Of a DNA stretch of 64,000 nt, positions 52,374 to 61,525 are shown piece by piece; position 1 is the stretch's first letter, and the number at the start of each line of letters is the position of its first letter. The notes beneath the pieces were generated by a model that worked only from the letters and a program-made list of their open reading frames with translations, did no database searches and was not told the DNA's origin. The stretch is from positions 3,100,001 through 3,164,000 of the forward strand of contig NZ_CP013232.1 in assembly GCF_001584145.1 (NCBI RefSeq). Direction: 5' to 3'. The stretch is from Collimonas fungivorans. GTDB taxonomy: Bacteria > Pseudomonadota > Gammaproteobacteria > Burkholderiales > Burkholderiaceae_D. Both the position numbers and the translations under genes were made by a program.

Positions 52374-53839
52374 GTTTGCCCCTTTGCAGGCGCGCCAGTT
52401 GTCGCAGACGGTTCCTGCATCCAGGCGCGTATCTGCAACAAAACCGCTTCTCTTTGTTCTTCGGAAAGCGAGGTTGCGGCTGGTCCGGTTTTGCGGCGGC
52501 CGCTCCAGCCTGCTATACCGAAAACACCTGCCGCCACCAGCAACAGGGCCAGCAGGAGCACCAGTTGATTGGTCTTATCCGAAACGATCGAAGCTATACC
52601 GGCATTGACAGGCACAACAGCCCGGTCAGAATCTCCATGCGCGTCGCGCTCGTCGGCGCCGATGTGATTTCCTGCTAGAGCATCGCCAGCACCAAAGGAG
52701 TTCAAGGGTTGGACCACAACCGTATCGCCTCTTTCCCGCGATGCTCCTACTGCAGCCGCGACTACATTCTTGATACGCTCTACCTGCGCTTCATCCAGGG
52801 ATTTGGGAACTACAGCAACCACCTGAATCCGTCGAATCGACCCTGGAACCGCGACCACCTGTTCGACCCGGCGACCTACCGAATATTCAATTTCACGTTG
52901 CGAACCGCCGCTTGCGCCACTTGAAAACTTGTTGTCCAAGGGAGCACCGCCGTCGCGCATGACTTCGCGCTCCCGAACTACGACACCGGTCGGCGTTTGC
53001 CCGTTTCTTCCTGGCGGCGACACCACATCTTCGGTAGTCGTGCGTACCTGATCCATGTTCAGGATTACATCTACGCTGGCAAGCGCCTGGCCGGCGCCAA
53101 AAGTCCGTTCGAGCACCTCATTGGCCTTGTGGCTGAGATAATTCTCGGTTTCCTTCTTCAACTCCAGGCGCGACGAAGTCGTATCGGCGCCGCCCTCACC
53201 CCGCGCCATATGGGTTAACGCCACTCCATGCTGATCCACAATCGTTACGTCAGCAACGGCAATTCCGGGGACCGCCGAAGAAACCAGGCGCTGAATGCCG
53301 CTTACCTGCTCGGAACGCAGTATCTTTCCTTCTTTCATCGTCAGCGTAATTGCCGCTGTGGGTGCATTGTTGCTGCGCTTGAACAACCCTTCTTCCGGCA
53401 GCGCAAGATGCACTCGGGCGGCCTGGATTTCCGACAAGGACAAGATGGTGCGAGTAATTTCTCCCTGCAGTGCACGTTGATAATTGATCTTCTGTGCAAA
53501 TTCGGTCATGCCGAAATCTGTATTGTTAAAGAGCTCGAAACCTACGGTTCCGTGCAACGGCAATTCCTTGCTCATCAACTTCAGACGAGTCTGGTGAACG
53601 CTCTCCTTGTCCACCAGGATGGAGGCGCCGTTGTCCCCCAGTTTGTAAGGCACTTTCATGCGATCGAGCTCGGCCACCATGGCCGCCGCATCTTGCGGCG
53701 CAAGATCGGAGAACAGCACTTGATATTCTGTCCGCAACGACCAGATGCCAAATGCCAGGAAGGCGAGGATCAATAGCACACCCGTCACAAGTCCGATCCT
53801 TGCGGAGCGGCCCAAGGTTTTCCAGAAAGCGTCAATCAC
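52370..53839 (-). CDS. fliF: flagellar MS-ring protein FliF
   Basis: Protein of 489 aa, slightly short for FliF. First membrane helix near residues 15-33 (GLVTGVLLILAFLAFGIWSL). Ring-building motif domains follow: YQVLFSDLAPQDAAAMVAELDRMKVPYKLGDNGASILVDKE and YQRALQGEITRTILSLSEIQAARVHLALPEE, then SYSVGRRVEQV-type and VVAVPGSIRRIQVVAVVPKS. The second helix is at about 431-450 (LVLLLALLLVAAGVFGIAGW), followed by a short C-terminal tail. The tail, where FliG docks, is compact, which fits the reduced FliG-like partner. Confidence 0.95.
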   Translation of the reverse strand: MIDAFWKTLGRSARIGLVTGVLLILAFLAFGIWSLRTEYQVLFSDLAPQDAAAMVAELDRMKVPYKLGDNGASILVDKESVHQTRLKLMSKELPLHGTVGFELFNNTDFGMTEFAQKINYQRALQGEITRTILSLSEIQAARVHLALPEEGLFKRSNNAPTAAITLTMKEGKILRSEQVSGIQRLVSSAVPGIAVADVTIVDQHGVALTHMARGEGGADTTSSRLELKKETENYLSHKANEVLERTFGAGQALASVDVILNMDQVRTTTEDVVSPPGRNGQTPTGVVVREREVMRDGGAPLDNKFSSGASGGSQREIEYSVGRRVEQVVAVPGSIRRIQVVAVVPKSLDEAQVERIKNVVAAAVGASRERGDTVVVQPLNSFGAGDALAGNHIGADERDAHGDSDRAVVPVNAGIASIVSDKTNQLVLLLALLLVAAGVFGIAGWSGRRKTGPAATSLSEEQREAVLLQIRAWMQEPSATTGAPAKGQT

Positions 53840-53892
53840 GATGCGCTCCGGCTACGAGAAAATTTCTGCGGTTTTTCATTAAACATTTCATC

Positions 53893-54192
53893 TCACACTG
53901 ACATTTTCATTACATCCTGATAGGCTTCCAGCACCCGGTTCCGGACTTGCATCAACAACTGAAAAGACATGCGTGCTTCTTCCAGGTTAATCATCACCTG
54001 ATGCAGATTCTGCACATCGCCGACGGCCAGTTTTTGCAGATCGGTCTGGGTCGACAGCAGTTTCTGGTTTACTTCGTCCAATCCCTTTGCGACCATCTGG
54101 CTGAATCCTCCCTGCTGTGCCGCGGCCGCCGAGCCGAGCGCAGGGTCGAGCATCGAAACATTCGCAACACTGGCAATACTGTCGATACTCAT
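53893..54192 (-). CDS. fliE: flagellar hook-basal body adaptor FliE
   Basis: Protein of 99 aa. It has the Gln-rich start after GSAAAAQQGGFSQMVAKGLDEVNQ and the conserved NLHQVMINLEEARMSFQLLMQVRNRVLEAYQDVMKMSV end. It joins the MS ring to the rod. A 53-bp gap separates it from fliF; flgC ends 2 bp upstream. Confidence 0.95.
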   Translation of the reverse strand: MSIDSIASVANVSMLDPALGSAAAAQQGGFSQMVAKGLDEVNQKLLSTQTDLQKLAVGDVQNLHQVMINLEEARMSFQLLMQVRNRVLEAYQDVMKMSV

Positions 54193-54194
54193 GC

Positions 54195-54638
54195 TTATCC
54201 TCCGATATCCAAAGCCTTGAGCGCCATTGTACGGGCAGCATTCATCGCCGCCACATTGGCCTCATAAGAACGCATCGCCGTCATCAGCGACACCATTTCC
54301 TTGGCCGGATCAACGCCAGGATAAGAAACAAAACCTTGAGCATTGGCAAATGGATGACCAGGTTCATATACCTGGCGCGGGCTGGCGCCCGACACTTCAA
54401 CGCTTGCCACCGGCAGATCGCGGGCGAACTCGCTTGTTCCCTGCATTCCCTGGCTTATAAGCTGATTGAACATCCCCTGGTCAGCACTGCGCGCTATCAC
54501 CTGCAAAGGCTGGAAATTCTTGCCGTCCGCACTTTGCACGGTCTGAGCATTGGCAAGATTGAGTGCCGCAACATCCACGCGCGTGCGTTCGACTGACATG
54601 CCGGCAGCGCTAATTGCAAAAGTATGTGTGTAATCCAT
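54195..54638 (-). CDS. flgC: proximal rod protein FlgC
   Basis: Protein of 147 aa with the rod N terminus (AISAAGMSVERTRVDVAALNLANAQT), YEPGHPFANAQGFVSYPGVDPAKEMVSLM in the centre and AMRSYEANVAAMNAARTMALKALDI at the C terminus. All are standard FlgC features. Export substrate that polymerises into the rod with FlgB, FlgF and FlgG. Confidence 0.95.
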   Translation of the reverse strand: MDYTHTFAISAAGMSVERTRVDVAALNLANAQTVQSADGKNFQPLQVIARSADQGMFNQLISQGMQGTSEFARDLPVASVEVSGASPRQVYEPGHPFANAQGFVSYPGVDPAKEMVSLMTAMRSYEANVAAMNAARTMALKALDIGG

Positions 54639-54647
54639 CGGAATCTC

Positions 54648-55031
54648 CTATCGCTTGCCATCGCTGAACGCACTTTCCAAAATGGCAAAATGCTTGTTCA
54701 ACCCTTTTGCCAGAACCTGATACTGCATCGTGTTTTGCGACAGCGCGGCAACCTCGGTATCCAGCTGGATCGGGCTCGTCTGCCCGCTGACGTTCTGCAT
54801 CGCTTGCATTTGCAGCTTGACGCCTGCAATCGCAAACGGATCAATTCGTCCCTGCGTCCGCAAACCGCGACGAGCATCTTCCAGCTGCGCCTCGAAGCTG
54901 ACCCCCTGCGGCACATAGCCAGTCGTATTGGCATTGGCAATATTTGCCGCAATCGCCTGTTGCCTCAGGCTTGCGGCATCCATTGCCAAACCAAGGATCG
55001 CCGTTGTTACCCCTTCCAGTCCTTGCGTCAT
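54648..55031 (-). CDS. flgB: proximal rod protein FlgB
   Basis: Protein of 127 aa. It has LRQQAIAANIANANTTGYVPQGVSFEAQLEDA at the N terminus and TEVAALSQNTMQYQVLAKGLNKHFAILESAFSDGKR at the C terminus, both diagnostic for FlgB. First structural rod gene of the cluster, 9 bp before flgC. Confidence 0.94.
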   Translation of the reverse strand: MTQGLEGVTTAILGLAMDAASLRQQAIAANIANANTTGYVPQGVSFEAQLEDARRGLRTQGRIDPFAIAGVKLQMQAMQNVSGQTSPIQLDTEVAALSQNTMQYQVLAKGLNKHFAILESAFSDGKR

Positions 55032-55060
55032 CTGAACTCTCCCAAAATTTTCTATTCGGC

Positions 55061-56209
55061 TTACTGAACCACCAGCTCTGCATGCAGCGCACCCGCTGCC
55101 TTAATCGCACGCAGGATGGAGATGATGTCTCGTGTGTTGGTCTTCAACTTGGCCAGCGACTCCACCAGGTCCGCCACCGTATCGTTATTCGGCGCCAGAT
55201 AGCCGGGACCGTTCTGTTCGTCGACGTCCACTCGGCTATTGGTGACAATCGCCGTGCGCACATCGGCTCCACCGCGGCCGATGACCAAAGGCTGCGACGC
55301 GGTATTTTGCGTAGCTATGGAGATTTTCAGGTCACCGTGGGAGATCGCGACTTTGGAAATGCGCACGTCGCCACCTGAAACAACAGTTCCGGTCCGTTCA
55401 TTGATCACGACCTTGGCGCGCCGGTCCGGCTCGACCATCACGTTTTCGATTTGCGTAAGATAATTCACCAGCTGCTCGCGACTGGCATCCGGCACATGTA
55501 TCTCGATGCCGGCGGCGTCACGCGCTTTGGCCAGGCCGGAGCCAAGTTGCCGGTTAATGGCTGCGGCTATCCTGGTGGCTGTAGTATAGTCTGGCTCGGC
55601 CAAGACGAAAGTGACGTTCTGGTCGGCATTGACTATCTGCGCAGTTACGCCAACCTCGACGGTCGCGCCGGACGGCACCGAACCGACAGTCGGGTGATTT
55701 TTCTGGACCACATTACCGTTGGCGTCATAACGGTAACCGCCGACCGACAGTGGCCCTTGCGCCAAGGCATATACACGGCCATTCGCCGCTTTGAGCGGCG
55801 TCATCAGCAAACTCCCGCCAACCAGGCTACGTGCATCACCCGCAGAAGTAACCGTGATGTCCAGCGTATCTCCTTCGCGCGCGAACGTAGGTAATGCAGC
55901 AGTCACCATCACCACTGCCACGTTACGGCTTTGCACCTGCTCTGGCGCAACCGTCAGATTGAACTGGGAAAACACGTTGGCCAATGCCTGCCGGGTAGTG
56001 CGATTGGTCGGTGAATCGCCGCTGCCGGCCAAACCCGTCACCACGCCATAACCGACCAGTGCGTTGTCGCGCCAGCCGCGCATGCGCCCCAGGTCCTTGA
56101 CCCGGATGGAATCGGAATCGCGCGCCCATGCAGAAGGACTGCCGGCTAACAACACAGCGACAGCCATGACCAAGCTCACACAAGCCGACAATCGAGAGTG
56201 CGTCATCAT
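55061..56209 (-). CDS. flgI: flagellar P-ring protein FlgI
   Basis: Protein of 382 aa with a signal peptide (VSLVMAVAVLLAGSPSAWA). It has RVKDLGRMRGWRDNALVGYGVVTGLAGSGDSPTNRTTRQALANVFSQF, NVAVVMVTAALPTFAREGDTLDITVTSAGDARSLVGGSLLMTPL and VVINERTGTVVSGGDVRIS. All are classic FlgI. It builds the periplasmic bushing around the rod. Its start is coupled to the flgH stop (TAATG). A cognate FlgJ gene is not present next to it. Confidence 0.96.
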   Translation of the reverse strand: MMTHSRLSACVSLVMAVAVLLAGSPSAWARDSDSIRVKDLGRMRGWRDNALVGYGVVTGLAGSGDSPTNRTTRQALANVFSQFNLTVAPEQVQSRNVAVVMVTAALPTFAREGDTLDITVTSAGDARSLVGGSLLMTPLKAANGRVYALAQGPLSVGGYRYDANGNVVQKNHPTVGSVPSGATVEVGVTAQIVNADQNVTFVLAEPDYTTATRIAAAINRQLGSGLAKARDAAGIEIHVPDASREQLVNYLTQIENVMVEPDRRAKVVINERTGTVVSGGDVRISKVAISHGDLKISIATQNTASQPLVIGRGGADVRTAIVTNSRVDVDEQNGPGYLAPNNDTVADLVESLAKLKTNTRDIISILRAIKAAGALHAELVVQ

Positions 56210-56799
56210 TAAAACCCTAACCAGTCAACCACGCCGCGCCACCAGCTGCGCCTTTGCCGGTCCGACAAATCGCCTTCGCCTACATAAGTAATCTTGGCCT
56301 CGCTCAAACGGCTGGAAACAACCACATTGCCATCGGAAATATCCAGAGGCCGAACCCGGCCTTCCAGCTTGACGCTCTGTTGCTCTCCGTTGACCAGCAA
56401 GGCTTGCTCGCCGGCGATGCGCAAATCGCCGTTAGGCAAAATTTCAGTTACGGCGACCGTCAGCTGCGCAAGCAGCCTGCTGGCGCGCTGGGTCCGACCG
56501 CCGCCATCAAAGTCGCCGCCAATATTGATTCCACCGGTGATAGTCGGATTGCGGGTCAGGCTCAGATCCGCATTGATTCCGTTCTTCCGGCGCGTCGTGG
56601 TATCAGCGTTGGTCGTGGCGCTGGAATTTTCCAGAACCTGCACTGTCACCACGTCGCCAACACGAAATGCTTTATTGTCGCCCGCCAATGGGCGATACGA
56701 ATTTTCCTGATACAAGCTTTCCGCCATTGCCGGAACACCTGCCAGCAACAGGAAGCCAAACCAGAAGCACACACCGAAACTACGCATATATTTCCTCAT
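56209..56799 (-). CDS. flgH: flagellar L-ring protein FlgH without lipobox
   Basis: Protein of 196 aa. Conserved L-ring motifs are SLYQENSYRPLAGDNKAFRVGDVVTVQVLENSSATTNADT, LLAQLTVAVTEILPNGDLRIAGEQALLVNGEQQSVKLEGRVRP and the DISDGNVVVSSRLSEAKITYVGEGDL end. FlgH is normally a lipoprotein, but here the N terminus (GFLLLAGVPAMAES) has an ordinary signal peptidase I site. No Cys follows, so the mature protein should not be lipidated. Overlaps flgA by 4 bp. Confidence 0.93.
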   Translation of the reverse strand: MRKYMRSFGVCFWFGFLLLAGVPAMAESLYQENSYRPLAGDNKAFRVGDVVTVQVLENSSATTNADTTTRRKNGINADLSLTRNPTITGGINIGGDFDGGGRTQRASRLLAQLTVAVTEILPNGDLRIAGEQALLVNGEQQSVKLEGRVRPLDISDGNVVVSSRLSEAKITYVGEGDLSDRQRRSWWRGVVDWLGF

Positions 56800-57815
56800 C
56801 GTTCAGTGATCTCCACCATTCCGGGACCGGCGACACGCGCCATGACCGAACTTGTTGCCGCTGCCGCTCTTACCCTGACCATCTGGCCGAGATATCCATC
56901 TTGCAGTGCCTCTACCCGCCCCTCCAGCGAGACCAGCCCGGCATGAGTACGCAAGGTAATCTGCTCCCCTCGCGTTACCGCCGGCGCCGGCTCCACCTGA
57001 GAGCGCAGAACGGGCTGCCCCTTGTTCACACTGCGGCGGATACGCCAGAGCGTACTATCGGCCTCGCTTTTAACCGCAACAGCATTTTCATGGGCAACAT
57101 CAGCGACATCGACTTCGCGCCGTTCAAAATTTGCAGGATTGACTACGCTGCCTGCCGCCATGTCCTGCGATGCAACGTAACCATCTTGGTAGGCGCGCAC
57201 CTCAAAGCTGACTGGGATGGAACGGGAAAATTCGCGATCTATCCAGATATCGACCCAGACCAGCATGCGCCTGCTCGGCAATCCTCCTTCGAGCAAAGGG
57301 CGCACTCGCAACTCAACGCTTCCCTGTGGCAAGGAAACATCACGCGGCTCGCTAATTTCGCTGACCTCGCTGCGCGCCACCCGCAATTTCAGCCAGCGCG
57401 ACAACTCTTCACGCGCACTTTCAATCACCCTCTCGCCAGCAAGCGTTTGCTCAGAGGCAGAAATGAGCACACGCTCCGCTCCCGTCCACACAGCGGCCCC
57501 TTGTCCAAACTGGCGCGAACGCACCCACCGCTCCAGCTCGGCCCGTTCAAGGCTGACCATATTGCCGGCGCGAGGTGCAGTACCCAAAGGCAGCTTCATC
57601 CACTGGTACAAGGTAGCCAGATCGGCCGTACTCAAATTCGCCACGTCTCCCAGCGTCACCTGCATATGATTAACCTGCACTTTTTCCCGCAATTCGATTT
57701 TCACCGGCCACGTCTTTGCGTCAGACTGCGCAAATGAAATGTCTCCGTAAAAAAACAGAACCGCGCAGCTTAATGCCTGCAACCAGCGACGATGAAAATT
57801 TGCCTTGATTGGCAT
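56796..57815 (-). CDS. flgA: P-ring assembly chaperone FlgA, long form
   Basis: Protein of 339 aa from ATG 57815 (MPIKANFHRRWL), which gives a clean signal peptide ending near FYGDISFAQ. An in-frame extension to 57863 would overlap flgG and is not needed. The C-terminal SAF domain holds DMAAGSVVNPANFERREVDVADV, VNKGQPVLRSQVEP and TLRTHAGLVSLEGRVEALQDGYLGQMVRVR. The N-terminal half adds a poorly conserved domain that makes the protein about 100 aa longer than enterobacterial FlgA. It holds FlgI monomers in the periplasm. Confidence 0.9.
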   Translation of the reverse strand: MPIKANFHRRWLQALSCAVLFFYGDISFAQSDAKTWPVKIELREKVQVNHMQVTLGDVANLSTADLATLYQWMKLPLGTAPRAGNMVSLERAELERWVRSRQFGQGAAVWTGAERVLISASEQTLAGERVIESAREELSRWLKLRVARSEVSEISEPRDVSLPQGSVELRVRPLLEGGLPSRRMLVWVDIWIDREFSRSIPVSFEVRAYQDGYVASQDMAAGSVVNPANFERREVDVADVAHENAVAVKSEADSTLWRIRRSVNKGQPVLRSQVEPAPAVTRGEQITLRTHAGLVSLEGRVEALQDGYLGQMVRVRAAAATSSVMARVAGPGMVEITER

Positions 57816-57825
57816 AGCTCGATAT

Positions 57826-58623
57826 CTATTTCCGAAGATTGTTGACCATGCCGAGCATCTCATCCGACGCCTGCACCACTTTCACACTAGCCTCATAGGC
57901 GCGCTGAGCCACCATGAGATTCACCATTTCCTCCACCATCTTGACATTCGAGCCCTCCAGGAATCCTTGCTGCAGCAATCCGATGCTGTCTTCAGCCGCC
58001 CTGCCGGTAATCGGCTCCCCGGATGAATCGTTGGTGCGGTACAGGTTGTCGCCCTGCGCGCTCAGCAAACCTGGGCTGGCAAACCGGACCAGTTCCAGTT
58101 TTCCTGCTTCGACCGGCGCGGATTGCCCAGGAATCTGAATGGTCACGCGACCGTTAGGATTGATCACCATGTTCTGCGCGTTGTCGGGAACCGTGATTCC
58201 GGGGCTCAATGGATAACCAGCCTGGGTCGCCAACAAACCGTCCGAATTGACTTTCAAGGTTCCACCCCGCGTATAGGCGCGCGAACCGTCTGGCATCGTC
58301 ACTTCCAGGAAACCATCGCCCTGAATCGCCACGTCCAGCGCCGAATCAGTCTTCTTCATGTCGCCCACGTCAAACATCTTTGACAGATTCGCAATTCCAA
58401 CACCGGAACCAAGTTGAGAAGCGCCGCCGAGCACGCCGGCGTCGCCGTCTGACGTTTTAGACAAGGCCAGCTGGCGAGTGCCTATCATCATCAAATCGGC
58501 AAAACTGATCCTGGCTTTTTTAAAGCCGGTGGTATTCACATTGGCCAGATTGTTGGCAATGGTGTCGACATTCAGCTGCTGCGCCTGCATTCCGGTGGCG
58601 CCAATATAAAGAGCATCAAGCAT
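57826..58623 (-). CDS. flgG: distal rod protein FlgG
   Basis: Protein of 265 aa. It has MLDALYIGATGMQAQQLNVDTIANNLANVNTTGFKKAR at the start, LSKMFDVGDMKKTDSALDVAIQGDGFLEV and LQQGFLEGSNVKMVEEMVNLMVAQRAYEASVKVVQASDEMLGM at the end, all diagnostic. Length and motifs are those of a complete distal rod subunit. Confidence 0.96.
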   Translation of the reverse strand: MLDALYIGATGMQAQQLNVDTIANNLANVNTTGFKKARISFADLMMIGTRQLALSKTSDGDAGVLGGASQLGSGVGIANLSKMFDVGDMKKTDSALDVAIQGDGFLEVTMPDGSRAYTRGGTLKVNSDGLLATQAGYPLSPGITVPDNAQNMVINPNGRVTIQIPGQSAPVEAGKLELVRFASPGLLSAQGDNLYRTNDSSGEPITGRAAEDSIGLLQQGFLEGSNVKMVEEMVNLMVAQRAYEASVKVVQASDEMLGMVNNLRK

Positions 58624-58677
58624 AAAATTCCTGTCTCAAACTTGTTTGTGGTTAACCCGGTTGATCACAACGCCGTT

Positions 58678-59430
58678 TTACATGTCGCCTAATTTGCGAA
58701 TAGCGGTTCCTAGCATTTCGTCGTATCCCTGCGCCACCTTTTGCATGGATTCAAAATGACGCATGGTCTGCGTCAATTCAACCATTTCATGCATGGAGCT
58801 GACATTCGCATTCTCCAGATAGCCTTGCTTGACCTGTATCTCGGAGTCCTGCAATTGCGCCATGCCCTCGCCTGCAGCGACCAGCCCGTCGCCGAGCCGC
58901 CGCAGACTCGCAGGCTTGTCAAACTGGACGATCTTCAATTGCCCGACCGGCAGTTTGTTCTCGACAATATTGCCGGCGGCATCGATAGACGGTTGCGAAG
59001 TATTCAGATAAATATCGCCGCCCTTGCCCATTACCGCATAACCCTGCGCGGTAACCAATCTCCCGCGCGCATCCATGCGGAAATTGCCTTGCCTTGTATA
59101 GGCGGCGCCGTTCTCGGTCTGCACTTCAAAATATCCGGATCCGGCAATTGCAAGGTCCAGGTTTTGCCCGGTTGACTTGAGTGTGCCTGGGCGTATGTCC
59201 GACAATACTTCGACCTGGTTTTCCGGAACATTGCGGGCCATTGCATCTGCCATGCCGGCATCCAATAAGCGTGCAAACGAATTGGCTTGCGATGACGACT
59301 GCGCGCGCACCACTGCAACCTCGCGCTTGTACGCGGGGGTCAAGGCGTTACTCAGGTTCATGGCGACGCGATCGACCCGGGCCATGTCTTGCTGCATGCT
59401 TTGCAGAGCAATTCCCAACAGTTCTTCCAT
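58678..59430 (-). CDS. flgF: proximal rod protein FlgF
   Basis: Rod-family protein of 250 aa directly upstream of flgG. It has SMQQDMARVDRVAMNLSNALTPAYKREVAV at the N terminus, DLAIAGSGYFEVQTENGAAYTRQGNFRMDARGRLVTAQGYAVMG in the middle and GYLENANVSSMHEMVELTQTMRHFESMQKVAQGYDEML at the end. The ALTPAYKRE variant replaces the usual NTTGFK, which fits FlgF rather than FlgG. Some uncertainty remains about the F/G assignment between the two adjacent genes. Confidence 0.88.
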   Translation of the reverse strand: MEELLGIALQSMQQDMARVDRVAMNLSNALTPAYKREVAVVRAQSSSQANSFARLLDAGMADAMARNVPENQVEVLSDIRPGTLKSTGQNLDLAIAGSGYFEVQTENGAAYTRQGNFRMDARGRLVTAQGYAVMGKGGDIYLNTSQPSIDAAGNIVENKLPVGQLKIVQFDKPASLRRLGDGLVAAGEGMAQLQDSEIQVKQGYLENANVSSMHEMVELTQTMRHFESMQKVAQGYDEMLGTAIRKLGDM

Positions 59431-59470
59431 ATTTATCTTTCACGCCAATGAGGTATTGATACAGTTAAAT

Positions 59471-61525
59471 TCATAGGGTCACCACGCTGTATGATTTAAG
59501 TTCGATCGTTTGCGGGATTTCTGTCATCGACAACACCCGCAAATGCGGCACCACGCGTTCGGACAACATGCGGATGTGCCGGCGTAGCTCAGGCGAACAC
59601 AGCAACACCGGCAGTAAGTTGCTTTTCATCATGCGTTCGGCTTGCTGCACCAGGCGTGAGATGAACTGTTCCGCCAGTTTTGGCTCAAGCACAAAAGGCT
59701 GCGGACCATTCGCAGAATGTATGCTGTGCATCAATTGGGTTTCGATCGCCGGGTCGAGTGTCATCACATGCAGTGCATTCGCCTCTCCCACCAGCCCCTG
59801 GCAAATTGCGTGGCCCAACCGGTGTCGCACCGCTTCCGTCAAATAATGGCTGTCCTTGCTGGTCCTGCCCGCATCGTTAAGCGTCTCCAGAATAGCTTCT
59901 ATATGACGGATGCTTACCTTCTCCCGCAGCAGGTTCTGCAGCACTTTCTGTACATCGCTAACCGCCAGCACGGTAGGGATCAGGTCCTCAACCAGGCTCG
60001 GTTGCCCCTGCCGCACACGCGCCAGCAAACGATCCGTTTCGGCGCGCGTAAGCAAGGTAGACGACTCGCGCCGCAGGACTTCCGTCAGATGGGTCATGAA
60101 AACGGTCTGGGCGTCGACCAGGGTAAACTTGGCGGCTTGTGCCGCCGCCCGCTGCGATTCCTCTATCCACAGCGCCGGCAAACCATAGGTCGGATCACGC
60201 GTCGGCTCGCCAGGGATAGCCTTGATGTCCCCGCCCGGATGTATCGCCAGCAAGCGATCGGCGCGCGCCTCGCCGCGTGCGGTCAGCACGCCGTCAAGAT
60301 GGATTTCATACTGATCCGCGCCAAGGCGGGAAGTATCCTTGAAGCGGACGCGAGGCAATACCAAGCCGAATTCCTGCGCATGCTGCTTGCGAAATGACGC
60401 AATACGCTCCATGAACAGGCTTCCTGGCTGGTTCACCAGCGGCACCCAATGGGGCCCGACATTGACTTCGATCGGCTCTACCTTCAACAAGGCATAAGGA
60501 TCATCTTCGCCAGGCGCAACACCGTCGGCAATGTCCTTGTTTTCAGGTTCAGACAAAGCTTTGGTCTTTACCGCCCGATATGCAAACCAGGCCGCGATCA
60601 ATACACACGACCCCAATGCCAATACCGGCATGACCGGGATCCCTGGCATCAGCAGCAAACCAACCTGCGCTGCGGCCACCAACAGCAGCGTCTTCGGGAA
60701 CGAAGTCATTTGACGTGCAACTTCCTGGCTGAGATTGGCATCCGAGGCGGAACGCGTAACGATAATACCGGTCCCCAAGGCAATGACCAGGGCTGGCACC
60801 TGGGTCACGATGCCATCGCCGATTGTCAGCAGCGTGTAGGTTTGCAAAGCCTGCCCCCATGGCATCCCGTGCTGCATGACGCCGATCACCAGCCCACCGA
60901 CGATATCAATCAGCAAAATGATGATGCCGGCGATGGCGTCGCCTTTCACGAATTTGCTGGCGCCATCCATCGCTCCATAGAATCCGGCTTCTTTGCTCAA
61001 GTTTTTCCGGCGCAGCTGGGCTTCCGCCTGATCGATGAATCCCATGTTCAGGTCGGCATCGATACTCATCTGCTGGCCTGGCATGCTGTCCAGCGTAAAG
61101 CGTGCAGCCACTTCCGATACCCGTTGGGCGCCGTTGGTGATGACCACATACTGGACCACGATCAAGATGAAGAATACGATCAGGCCAATCACGTAATTGC
61201 CGCCCACCACATAGGAGCCAATCGCAGCGATTACCTTCCCGGCATCACCGTTCGATAAAATGAGACGTGTTGCCGCCACATTGAGCGACAGCCGGAACAA
61301 GGTAGCAATCAGCAGCAAGGATGGAAAAGTCGAAAATTCGACCGGCCGCGCCATATAAAATGTCAGCAGCAGGATCAGAAAGGCAAAACTGAAATTGGTG
61401 AGTATGAGGAAATCCAGCAGCGCGCTCGGGATAGGTACGAACAGCACCACCAGCACGCCCAGCACCAGCACGACCATAACGATGTCGCTATGTTTGCCGA
61501 AAAACCGTCGCAGCATTTCCATCAC
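59471..61525 (-). CDS. flhA: flagellar export gate protein FlhA
   Basis: Protein of 684 aa. Seven to eight membrane helices occupy about residues 12-310 and include the FHIPEP-region equivalent RFTLDSMPGQQMSIDADLNMGFID. The cytoplasmic export platform follows with VEVNVGPHW-like and FKDTSRLGADQYEIHLDG, LWIEESQRAAAQAAKFTLVDAQTVFMTHL, RVRQGQPSLVEDLIPTVLAVSDVQKVLQNLLREKVSIRHIEAILETL. Full length. Overlaps flhB by 4 bp. Confidence 0.97.
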   Translation of the reverse strand: MMEMLRRFFGKHSDIVMVVLVLGVLVVLFVPIPSALLDFLILTNFSFAFLILLLTFYMARPVEFSTFPSLLLIATLFRLSLNVAATRLILSNGDAGKVIAAIGSYVVGGNYVIGLIVFFILIVVQYVVITNGAQRVSEVAARFTLDSMPGQQMSIDADLNMGFIDQAEAQLRRKNLSKEAGFYGAMDGASKFVKGDAIAGIIILLIDIVGGLVIGVMQHGMPWGQALQTYTLLTIGDGIVTQVPALVIALGTGIIVTRSASDANLSQEVARQMTSFPKTLLLVAAAQVGLLLMPGIPVMPVLALGSCVLIAAWFAYRAVKTKALSEPENKDIADGVAPGEDDPYALLKVEPIEVNVGPHWVPLVNQPGSLFMERIASFRKQHAQEFGLVLPRVRFKDTSRLGADQYEIHLDGVLTARGEARADRLLAIHPGGDIKAIPGEPTRDPTYGLPALWIEESQRAAAQAAKFTLVDAQTVFMTHLTEVLRRESSTLLTRAETDRLLARVRQGQPSLVEDLIPTVLAVSDVQKVLQNLLREKVSIRHIEAILETLNDAGRTSKDSHYLTEAVRHRLGHAICQGLVGEANALHVMTLDPAIETQLMHSIHSANGPQPFVLEPKLAEQFISRLVQQAERMMKSNLLPVLLCSPELRRHIRMLSERVVPHLRVLSMTEIPQTIELKSYSVVTL

